Source: an uncultured Candidatus Saccharibacteria bacterium (GTDB lineage: Bacteria; Patescibacteriota; Saccharimonadia; Saccharimonadales; Saccharimonadaceae). Taken from it: a DNA stretch of 24,442 nucleotides. The notes under the pieces were generated by a model, which was not told the DNA's origin, searched no databases, and saw nothing but the letters and a program-made list of their open reading frames with translations. The stretch lies in contig CAMYAY010000008.1 in assembly GCA_947253945.1 (NCBI GenBank), positions 1 to 24,442 on the forward strand, given 5' to 3'. The position numbers were made by a program, and so were the translations under genes. Of this stretch, positions 16,011-21,644 are shown piece by piece (positions within the stretch are counted from its first letter, which is position 1; every line of letters starts with the position of its first letter).

Positions 16011-16639
16011 TGCCAGGGGGCAAAGCTAGTTTACCGCGGGCGCTGGTTGAATTAATTGACGCCTTTAGCGCACTGCCGGGCGTGGGCGCCAAGACGGCCG
16101 AGCGCTATGCTTACGCGTGCCTAAAAGGCGACCGCAAAAAGGCCGCCAAGCTGTCCGCGGCGCTCAGCTCATTGCACGACAGCGTCAAGCGTTGCCCAGT
16201 TACCTTCGCCCTGATTGACGCCGACGAGCCTATCTCGCCGCTTTACAGCGCGCCCGACCGCGACCGCACCACCGTGGCGGTGGTTGAAGACCCGTTCGAT
16301 GTCCTCGCTATTGAGGGCACCAACTTGTACAAGGGAACTTACCACGTTTTAGGCGGCGTGATTTCGCCGATTGACGGCGTGGGGCCAGAGGCGCTTCACA
16401 TCCCTGAGCTCATTGACCGCATTAAACGCGACGCCGTACAAGAGGTAATTCTTGCCACCAACGCCAGCGTAGAAGGCGAGTCCACTGCACTCTACATCCA
16501 AAAGCAGCTCGAGCAAGCCGACCTTAGCGGCGTCAAAATCAGCCGCTTGGCGCGCGGCATCCCGATTGGCGTTGACCTTGAATACACCGACCAAATCACC
16601 CTCGGCCATGCCCTCAGCGGTCGCAAACTCTTACAATAA
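16010..16639 (+). CDS. recR: Recombination protein RecR without zinc finger
   Basis: A 209-residue protein that works with RecF/RecO in loading RecA at gaps. The helix-hairpin-helix region is LPGVGAKTAERYAY (22-35). The TOPRIM domain begins VAVVEDPFDVLAIE (89-102, with E93) and continues through HVLGGVISPIDGVGP and VILATNASVEGEST (146-159). The C-terminal SRLARGIPIGVDLEYTDQITLGHALSGR is standard. The zinc finger normally present between these domains (four cysteines in a C-x2-C...C-x2-C pattern) is degenerate: in residues 57-86 only C62 remains. The length is normal, so this is a substitution of ligands and not a deletion. It is coupled to ybaB by TAATG. Confidence 0.95.
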   Translation: MPGGKASLPRALVELIDAFSALPGVGAKTAERYAYACLKGDRKKAAKLSAALSSLHDSVKRCPVTFALIDADEPISPLYSAPDRDRTTVAVVEDPFDVLAIEGTNLYKGTYHVLGGVISPIDGVGPEALHIPELIDRIKRDAVQEVILATNASVEGESTALYIQKQLEQADLSGVKISRLARGIPIGVDLEYTDQITLGHALSGRKLLQ

Positions 16640-16651
16640 GACTAAAGAAAA

Positions 16652-16677
16652 TCCCGCCAATGTAACATTGGCGGGGA
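16652..16677 (-). terminator. Strong terminator of the minus-strand membrane gene
   Basis: CCCGCCAATG (16653-16662), loop TAA, CATTGGCGGG (16666-16675) form a perfect 10-bp stem with a 3-base loop. Read on the minus strand it is followed by ATTTTCTTT, a good T tract directly beyond the stop codon at 16682. On the plus strand the tail after the stem is not T-rich, but the hairpin may still serve convergent recR. Confidence 0.8.
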
Positions 16678-16681
16678 GTTA

Positions 16682-17311
16682 CTACTTCTTCTTAGGAAGA
16701 TTGTCGGCAGTTGCCGCATCATTCGGCTGAGCCATAGTTCTAACAGTGCTCTTAGAAATGTCATTTGGCTTCGTCACACGCTTGAACTCGTTTGATTCAG
16801 AAAAATCGCCCATAAAAGCATCAATTGGCTTCTTCGGCATCCCCGACACACGGTCCAATGGCGAAGGTATAACCTTCGAACGTGGCTTCAGATCAGCAAG
16901 TTTATCACCTCTTTCGGCAAATTCATTTGGATAAATCATGTTATATTTGTCGTGACGAACTAGTTCCGAGCGGGCGTAAAAATTATTGCCATAAATAAAC
17001 ACCAGCAGGGCAATGTAGGCGAAAACCGCAGCAATGCACAGTGGCGCTAAGCAATAAATCACTCCGTACGCGGCAGCTGACTCTTGCACAAACCGGTTAA
17101 ATACCAGATATAGCACTACATTCATCACGCTACCTGCTAGCAGGTAAAACGCCGCACGACGCAGCGCCCGATAGGCCGCCAGCTTACGCCGGTAAAGTTG
17201 TTTAGTGTACTTAACTCTTAGCTTGCTGACCGCAAGTGCCACGAGTATGACCACGATCACGGCGAGTATCAACTTAAATACAACTTGCATAACGGTTACC
17301 ATATCAATCAT
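16682..17311 (-). CDS. Membrane protein with basic cytoplasmic tail, unknown
   Basis: A 209-residue protein from the ATG at 17311. Three predicted membrane helices: one near the N terminus (about 5-28), and two at about 55-75 and 85-110; the segment between the first two is very basic (KLRVKYTKQLYRRKLAAYRALRR), so it should be cytoplasmic. The C-terminal 90 residues are polar and probably disordered, ending NLPKKK. I do not recognise the family. The longest open frame would start at 17521, but that would overlap the divergent DHH gene and its promoter. The ATG at 17311 is preceded by AGGAG at a 6-base spacing and by an extended -10 promoter at 17376, so it is the real start. Confidence 0.7.
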   Translation of the reverse strand: MIDMVTVMQVVFKLILAVIVVILVALAVSKLRVKYTKQLYRRKLAAYRALRRAAFYLLAGSVMNVVLYLVFNRFVQESAAAYGVIYCLAPLCIAAVFAYIALLVFIYGNNFYARSELVRHDKYNMIYPNEFAERGDKLADLKPRSKVIPSPLDRVSGMPKKPIDAFMGDFSESNEFKRVTKPNDISKSTVRTMAQPNDAATADNLPKKK

Positions 17312-17375
17312 TTCAGCTCCTAAATTGTAGGTAGAACGTAAAGTTCTCTTTGCAGCCTTTCTACAAAGTACTTGT

Positions 17376-17384
17376 ATTATACCA
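17376..17384 (-). promoter_or_regulatory. Extended -10 promoter of the minus-strand membrane gene
   Basis: On the minus strand TGG precedes exact TATAAT (17381-17376). The predicted start is near 17369, giving a leader of nearly 60 bases that contains a small AGAAC/GTTCT hairpin and ends in an AGGAG Shine-Dalgarno site. Confidence 0.65.
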
Positions 17385-17416
17385 TAAAATGCTAATGTTG
17401 TCCAGCCCCAGAATAG

Positions 17417-17425
17417 TGCTATAAT
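17417..17425 (+). promoter_or_regulatory. Extended -10 promoter, leaderless DHH gene
   Basis: TGC followed by exact TATAAT (17420-17425), 7 bases before the ATG at 17433, with no Shine-Dalgarno site. It is divergent from the extended -10 box at 17376-17381. A 9-bp inverted repeat, TCCAGCCCC (17401-17409) with GGGGCTGGA (17455-17463), brackets it. Confidence 0.65.
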
Positions 17426-17432
17426 ATAGATA

Positions 17433-18545
17433 ATGATTTTGAACGATAAACAACGGGGCTGGATTAATTCCGCCCGCAAAATTTTAGTCTTGCAGGCTGA
17501 GAACCCTGACGGCGATTCCATTGGCTCAGCGCTTGCGCTTGAAGAAATTTTAAGTGGGCTTGGTAAACAAGTTGCGCTACAGTGCCCAGTGCAAACGCCA
17601 ACTTACCTCCGTTACATCAAGGGCTGGGACCGTGTCCAGCTCGACATCGATCCAAGCTGCGACATGGCCATCATCGTTGACACCTCAGCCAAGACGCTGA
17701 TGGGCAAGACCACCGACGACCCCGTGGCGATGAACTTCCTCAGTTCCCACCCCGTGCTAGTGCTCGACCACCACGTGGGCGTGGACACCGATTTGCCGTT
17801 CCCAGCTGATTACATCATCAGCGACACCGCCGTTTCGACTGGCGAGCTCATCTTTGACATCTGCGAAGAAGAGCAATGGCACATCAGCCCACTAGCCGCC
17901 GAGCTGATGTTCATCTCCATCCAAGCTGACTCCCTTGGCCTCACCACGCCAGCAACCACGGCCGGCAGCTTTCTTGCTTGTAGCAAACTCGTCACCGCTG
18001 GTGCCAACCCAGCCGCTATTGAAGAAGAGCGCCGCGAACTAATGAAAAAGTCGCCGCGCATTCTTGAGTACAAGGGACGGCTGATTGAGCGCATTGAATA
18101 CTTTAACGACGGCCGCACCGCCTTGATTCACGTGCCATTCGACGAAGTCCACGAGTATAGCAACGAGTACAATCCAACCATGCTGGTGCTCGACGAGATG
18201 CGCCTCGTGATTGGCGTTGACCTTGCCATCGGTATCAAGACTTACCCAGACGAAAAAATCACCGGCAAAATTCGCGCCAATGCGCCGCTTGCCAACCTCC
18301 TCGCCAAGTCATTTGGGGGTGACGGACACCCTTACGCCGCGGGCTTCCGTACTTACGGCACATACGACGAGTTCCTACCAGAGTTGATTCAAGCGCTTGA
18401 CCGCCTTTATGCCGAGTACGATAGTCAGCAAGCCGAGAAAAGTGCCACTAGTGCCGCCGAACAAGCGGTGCAGCAGGCCGAGCAGGCAACCGAACACGCC
18501 AGCCTCAGCCACGGTATCAATTTAGGCAATTTCAGAGTAAAATAA
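17433..18545 (+). CDS. DHH/DHHA1 family phosphoesterase (NrnA-like)
   Basis: A 370-residue two-domain phosphoesterase related to NrnA, which degrades short RNA or dinucleotides and dephosphorylates pAp. DHH motifs: NPDGDSIGS (24-32, motif I), MAIIVDTS (motif II), VLDHHVG (motif III) and IQADSLGL (motif IV). The DHHA1 domain has GGDGHPYAAGF, the substrate-binding GGGHxxAAG signature. Oddity: in motif I the histidine three residues before the proline in most relatives is alanine here (A22), which would remove a manganese ligand; the aspartates D26 and D28 are kept. The C-terminal 40 residues are a low-complexity A/E/Q-rich, probably helical tail. The ATG follows a -10 box by 7 bases and has no Shine-Dalgarno site. 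Confidence 0.88.
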   Translation: MILNDKQRGWINSARKILVLQAENPDGDSIGSALALEEILSGLGKQVALQCPVQTPTYLRYIKGWDRVQLDIDPSCDMAIIVDTSAKTLMGKTTDDPVAMNFLSSHPVLVLDHHVGVDTDLPFPADYIISDTAVSTGELIFDICEEEQWHISPLAAELMFISIQADSLGLTTPATTAGSFLACSKLVTAGANPAAIEEERRELMKKSPRILEYKGRLIERIEYFNDGRTALIHVPFDEVHEYSNEYNPTMLVLDEMRLVIGVDLAIGIKTYPDEKITGKIRANAPLANLLAKSFGGDGHPYAAGFRTYGTYDEFLPELIQALDRLYAEYDSQQAEKSATSAAEQAVQQAEQATEHASLSHGINLGNFRVK

Positions 18546-18604
18546 AATAATAATATAAGCCTTTTGCCGTAGCTTCGAGCAACCATCTTGTAAATTACGG
18601 TATC

Positions 18605-18661
18605 AAAAAAGACGATTCAGTAACCGCAGAATATGCATTCCACGACCACGAATCGCCTTGT
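18605..18661 (-). ncRNA. Putative small RNA, copy A of a tandem pair
   Basis: On the minus strand a predicted 57-base transcript begins about 18661, 7 bases after a -10 box. AAGGCGATTC (18659-18650) pairs with GAATCGTCTT through 10 base pairs (one G-U), and the stem runs into T6 (18610-18605), a built-in intrinsic terminator. Inside, GGAAT-GCAT-ATTCT can form a second hairpin. No open reading frame of note is present. The same promoter-stem-T6 layout recurs 111 bases away. Structure and promoter are seen in the sequence; transcription is inferred. Confidence 0.5.
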
Positions 18662-18667
18662 ACTTCT

Positions 18668-18696
18668 ATCTTACTAAACCACGAGCAGAAAGTCAA
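18668..18696 (-). promoter_or_regulatory. Promoter of putative small RNA A
   Basis: On the minus strand TTGACT (18696-18691), a 17-base spacer and TAAGAT (18673-18668). The same hexamers recur, with small changes, before copy B. Confidence 0.5.
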
Positions 18697-18715
18697 CTGG
18701 ATTTTTATACAATAC

Positions 18716-18773
18716 AAAAAAGGTGATTCATCCACCGCAAACTACAGGTGCTCGCGACCATGAATCGCCTTAT
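18716..18773 (-). ncRNA. Putative small RNA, copy B of a tandem pair
   Basis: A predicted 58-base transcript on the minus strand beginning about 18773. AAGGCGATTCAT pairs with ATGAATCACCTT over 12 positions with one C-A mismatch, ending in T6 (18721-18716). Loop sequence is quite different from copy A apart from a shared TGGTCG and TTTGCGGT/TCTGCGGT, while the stem, terminator and promoter are conserved. That pattern (conserved stem and promoter, diverged loop) is what paralogous regulatory RNAs look like. A short CACC/GGTG hairpin can form in the loop. Confidence 0.5.
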
Positions 18774-18779
18774 GTTTCT

Positions 18780-18807
18780 ATCCTACCAAACCCTGGGTAA
18801 AAGTCAA
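18780..18807 (-). promoter_or_regulatory. Promoter of putative small RNA B
   Basis: On the minus strand TTGACT (18807-18802), a 16-base spacer and TAGGAT (18785-18780), followed by AGAAA as in copy A (AGAAG). Confidence 0.45.
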
Positions 18808-18829
18808 TCATCCAGCGAGATATCTCCTA

Positions 18830-18858
18830 TTACATTTCGTGAGTACATGGGGTATATT
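18830..18858 (+). promoter_or_regulatory. Probable promoter of the 109-residue hypothetical gene
   Basis: TTACAT (18830-18835), 17-base spacer, TATATT (18853-18858). An inverted repeat GGTAT-ATTA-ATACC (18851-18864) covers the -10 box and could be an operator. Confidence 0.4.
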
Positions 18859-18895
18859 AATACCAAGAAATATTCACAAATGAAAGGGAAAAGCG

Positions 18896-19225
18896 GTGCC
18901 GAAAAATAATCTTGGCCATAGGCTTGAAGGATACGAGTTCTACAAGGAGAATGAATCCGATAAGGTGTACTGGGTTGACCATTTTACATATTACAAATCT
19001 GACCCTCGTAATATTCAACCTGTGTTAGGTGAACTTTTAATTTCCTTTGACCGGCACAGTATGCTTAATTTATGGTGTGATTACCCATGGAATTTTACAC
19101 CAGAGCAAAAGGCGCTGTTCGATAAAGAGAACCCCTACTGGGCAGACTTCTTCAAGCGCCGCAACGGCACAGAGCCGCCAATAGTCGACGAGAATGGTGT
19201 CGGCACAATACACTTTAACGACTAA
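18896..19225 (+). CDS. Hypothetical protein (possibly DUF7675-like)
   Basis: A 109-residue acidic, aromatic-rich soluble protein. Stretches such as YKENESDKVYWVD (16-28), GELLISFD (45-52), NLWCDYPWNFTPEQKALFDKENPYW (58-82) and ADFFKRR recall a small family of unknown function that I know as DUF7675; this assignment is from memory and is not certain. No catalytic motif is apparent. The start is GTG at 18896, preceded by AAAGGG at a 7-base spacing. It lies on the AT-richer island between the small-RNA repeats and the Panacea gene, so it may travel with them, but nothing shows that they act together. Confidence 0.6.
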   Translation: MPKNNLGHRLEGYEFYKENESDKVYWVDHFTYYKSDPRNIQPVLGELLISFDRHSMLNLWCDYPWNFTPEQKALFDKENPYWADFFKRRNGTEPPIVDENGVGTIHFND

Positions 19226-19230
19226 ATAAA

Positions 19231-19260
19231 TTGGCGCCAATTACAGTTTTGTGATATACT
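19231..19260 (+). promoter_or_regulatory. Promoter and possible operator of the toxin-antitoxin pair
   Basis: TGA precedes TATACT (19255-19260), an extended -10 box. The place of the -35 box is taken by the palindrome TTGGCGCCAA (19231-19240). A palindrome over the -35 region suits autoregulation, which is common in toxin-antitoxin operons. The start codon at 19292 has GAGG (19281-19284) at a 7-base spacing. Confidence 0.5.
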
Positions 19261-19291
19261 AAAAGCATTAGAGCTATATCGAGGCACGCGC

Positions 19292-19774
19292 ATGATAATT
19301 AAGGATGACAACATAACAGCTATCAACATAGCAAGATACTTTCTAACCAAGAAGGAACTAACCCCCAAGAAGCTTCAAAAGCTGGTTTATTATGCATATG
19401 CTTGGTTTATAGCATTAAATAATGACTCTGCAGAGCATATAGATAACGTGCTATTTACCGAGCAGCCACAGGCGTGGGTGCATGGCCCAGTATTTCCTAG
19501 TTTATTTAGAAAATATCGCGAACTTGGCTGGCATGAAATACCTCGGATTGACGACGAAATAGTCTTTGAAAATGACGATGTACAAGCCCTACTTGATGCA
19601 ATATGGAACAAGTTCGGCAAATATTCCGCAGACCAGCTTGAAGCCATGACACACAGCGAGCAACCGTGGGTTGAAGCTCGTAAGGGCTATAAATTATTGG
19701 ATGCGTCTGACAAGACACTAAACCTAAAAACTATTTTCGCTTATTACAATGGGCTCTTACAAAAAGCGGAGTAG
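19292..19774 (+). CDS. Panacea-domain antitoxin (DUF4065, SocA-like)
   Basis: A 160-residue protein that is almost entirely a Panacea (DUF4065) domain. Signature segments: LTPKKLQKLVYYAYAWFIA (23-41), QAWVHGPVFPSLFRKYRELG (60-79) and LEAMTHSEQPWVEAR (116-130). In this family the domain neutralises a toxin encoded next door, usually by direct binding, and the partner toxins vary widely (PanAT systems; SocA in Caulobacter works as a proteolysis adaptor). The downstream gene starts 26 bases before this one ends, the normal tight coupling of an antitoxin-toxin pair. Antitoxin identity is well supported by motifs and context; its activity is inferred. Confidence 0.9.
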   Translation: MIIKDDNITAINIARYFLTKKELTPKKLQKLVYYAYAWFIALNNDSAEHIDNVLFTEQPQAWVHGPVFPSLFRKYRELGWHEIPRIDDEIVFENDDVQALLDAIWNKFGKYSADQLEAMTHSEQPWVEARKGYKLLDASDKTLNLKTIFAYYNGLLQKAE

Positions 19775-20162
19775 GCAAAAATATAACCGCATTAGGAGTA
19801 ACGGAGGTGCTGGCGACGGTATTGTTGTCGACGATAGCGCAGTTCGTGATACTAAAGGTAAAAAGTTCACAGTGAGCTTTACTAGTGAATATAAAGATAA
19901 CTTTATTAGTAAATCCGCAAAGATGTCACATATAAATAAGTTGATGGTATTTTTTAAGGGTGTTTGCAGTTCAGTTAAAGAAGACGATTTTCACAAAAAT
20001 ATACCGATGGGGATGAAGCCAATTGATAACGACGGTACGTACAAAAAATTTTACAGAGGCATTAGCGAAGATGTAATCTTATGGGAGGTTGATATAACAC
20101 AGACCTTCGATGTATTTATTATGCAGATAGCACAAACAAAGTACTATACCCGCTATGCTTAG
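19749..20162 (+). CDS. Putative toxin partner of the Panacea antitoxin
   Basis: A 137-residue protein that I cannot assign to a known toxin family. Residues 1-18 are strongly basic (KKRSRQKYNRIR), followed by a glycine-rich linker and, from about 38, an ordered domain: a strand (KFTVSFTSEY), helical segments (about 48-75, INKLMVFFKGVCSS) and a C-terminal run of strands (KKFYRGISEDVILWEVDITQTFDVFIMQIAQTKYY). Helices followed by an antiparallel sheet with a conserved-looking R-G...LWE...F-V-F pattern would suit a RelE/HigB-like RNase fold, but this is only a guess from pattern. No membrane helix, so it is not a pore-forming peptide. The start lacks a Shine-Dalgarno site and overlaps the antitoxin gene, so it is probably translated by coupling. 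Confidence 0.65.
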   Translation: MGSYKKRSRQKYNRIRSNGGAGDGIVVDDSAVRDTKGKKFTVSFTSEYKDNFISKSAKMSHINKLMVFFKGVCSSVKEDDFHKNIPMGMKPIDNDGTYKKFYRGISEDVILWEVDITQTFDVFIMQIAQTKYYTRYA

Positions 20163-20220
20163 TCAAACATCCCGAAAGTAGTAAAAACATGTAACCTCCA
20201 ACTAATCCGTCATAAGCATA

Positions 20221-20231
20221 TGTGGTAAAAT
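20221..20231 (+). promoter_or_regulatory. -10 promoter TGTGGTAAAAT, leaderless cysS
   Basis: TGTGG followed by TAAAAT (20226-20231), 6 bases before the ATG at 20238. It is identical over 11 bases to the box at 4305-4315. No Shine-Dalgarno site precedes cysS. Confidence 0.6.
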
Positions 20232-20237
20232 AAAACT

Positions 20238-21644
20238 ATGAAGTTGCACAACACCCTTACTAAACAAACCACTAAATTCGCCCCGCTCGACGGCAAGACC
20301 GCTCGTATCTACTCCTGTGGCCCGACCGTCTACAACCATGCCCACATCGGCAACCTCAGCGCCTACATTTACGCCGATATCTTGCGCCGCGCCGTCCGCC
20401 TCGCGGGCTACCAAACGAAGCACGTGATGAACTTCACGGACGTAGACGACAAAACCATCCGCGATTCCAAAGCCGATTACCCCGAGCTTGAACCGATGGC
20501 TGCTTTGCAACAACTCACCGCCAAATATGAGGCTATCTTTTTAGATGAAATGCAGCAAGTGGGGAACGACACTGATTCCATTACCTTCGTGAAGGCCACC
20601 GACAACATCGCCAAGATTCAGGCGCAGGTAACCAAGCTCGTTGATTCCGGCGTGGCCTACCTAGCCGACGACGGCATCTATTTTTCTATCGCCAAGTACG
20701 CCGCCGACCACTGTTACGGTCAGCTCAGCCACATCAATCCGGCAGATATCAGCCGCGAGCGCGTGGCAAATGACGAGTACGACAAGGCAAGCATTAGCGA
20801 CTTCGCCATCTGGAAGAAGCAAAAGCCGGGCGAGCCAGCGTGGGACTTTACCGTCAACGGGCAAGATTACACCGGTCGCCCAGGGTGGCACATTGAGTGC
20901 TCCGTGATGTCAACCGACAACCTCGATCAGCCGTTCGACATCCACACCGGTGGGGTTGACCTTATCTTCCCACACCACGAAAACGAAATCGCCCAAAGCA
21001 CAGCAGGGGACCAGCCCGCTGAGTATGCCAAGTACTTTGTACACAACGAGCATCTCTTGATTGACGGGCACAAAATGAGCAAGTCAGCCCACAACTTTTA
21101 CACGCTACCTGACCTCATAAAGCGCGGCTTTAGTGGCCTTGATTTCCGCATGCTAGTGCTGCAGTCGAACTATAGCAGCGCAACTAACTTCAGTTGGGAT
21201 GGCCTCACTGCCGCCCGCAATCGTCGCGATAACTGGCGCCGCTGCGCCGAACTCCGTTGGCAGCTGCCCGATACTGCCGACCGAAGTGCCGTCAGTGCCA
21301 GCGTTGACCATTTACTTGCGCAAGCCAAAACCGCGCTCCTCAACAACCTTGACACGCCTGCCACTTTATATGCTCTCGACCAAGCAATGAACCTACTCAC
21401 GCCCGCTCACTTCAGCAGTACGGCGCTACTTCACGTCCTAGAATTTATCGACTGCTACCTCGGCATGGAGCTACAAGCTACCACGCCCGACCTCGAAGAC
21501 GACTTAAAAGACCTCATCGCCACGCGCCAAACCGCGCGCCAAACCAAAAATTGGGCGCTCTCTGACCAACTCCGTGACCAGCTAAGCGCCCAAGGCGTTA
21601 CCGTACTCGACGGCGCCGGCGCTAGTGTTTGGCACCGAATCTAA
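20238..21644 (+). CDS. cysS: Cysteinyl-tRNA synthetase
   Basis: A 468-residue class I synthetase that charges tRNA-Cys. The signature HIGH equivalent is HAHIGN (34-39) after SCGPTVYN, and the KMSKS loop is K279-S283 (GHKMSKSAHNF). The zinc site that selects cysteine is complete: C27, C221 (GWHIECS), H246 or H247 and E250 in FPHHENEIAQ. A DALR-type anticodon-binding helical domain follows (about 340-400), with a C-terminal tail of KNWALSDQLRDQLSAQGVTV, typical of CysRS. Length is normal. The start follows a -10 box by 6 bases. Its last 23 bases overlap the convergent AI-2E gene. Confidence 0.97.
   Translation: MKLHNTLTKQTTKFAPLDGKTARIYSCGPTVYNHAHIGNLSAYIYADILRRAVRLAGYQTKHVMNFTDVDDKTIRDSKADYPELEPMAALQQLTAKYEAIFLDEMQQVGNDTDSITFVKATDNIAKIQAQVTKLVDSGVAYLADDGIYFSIAKYAADHCYGQLSHINPADISRERVANDEYDKASISDFAIWKKQKPGEPAWDFTVNGQDYTGRPGWHIECSVMSTDNLDQPFDIHTGGVDLIFPHHENEIAQSTAGDQPAEYAKYFVHNEHLLIDGHKMSKSAHNFYTLPDLIKRGFSGLDFRMLVLQSNYSSATNFSWDGLTAARNRRDNWRRCAELRWQLPDTADRSAVSASVDHLLAQAKTALLNNLDTPATLYALDQAMNLLTPAHFSSTALLHVLEFIDCYLGMELQATTPDLEDDLKDLIATRQTARQTKNWALSDQLRDQLSAQGVTVLDGAGASVWHRI

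Larger units (their letters stand above)
18605..18807. repeat. Two imperfect 92-bp direct repeats, 111-bp period
   Basis: Unit A covers 18605-18696 and unit B 18716-18807. Conserved blocks are the A6 run, the GATTCA/GATTCR stem arms, the CGACCAYGAATCGCCTT block, the TTCTATCYTACYAAACC block and AGTCAA. The 350-bp gap between the DHH gene and the next coding gene consists mainly of these units. Just before unit A, CCGTA (18567-18571) and TACGG (18596-18600) can also pair. Confidence 0.8.

Noticed and set aside
17312..17521. N-terminal extension of the minus-strand membrane protein (70 extra codons)
   Set aside because: It would overlap the divergent DHH gene and both promoters. The ATG at 17311 has an AGGAG site at good spacing and a promoter at 17376, so the extension is an artefact of the longest open frame.
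18605..18807. CRISPR array
   Set aside because: Only two units, far too long and with imperfect repeats; no cas genes in the window.
18605..18807. Type III toxin-antitoxin RNA repeats (ToxI-like)
   Set aside because: Those are short (about 36-base) near-identical repeats on the toxin strand directly before the toxin gene; these units face the opposite way and carry individual promoters and terminators.
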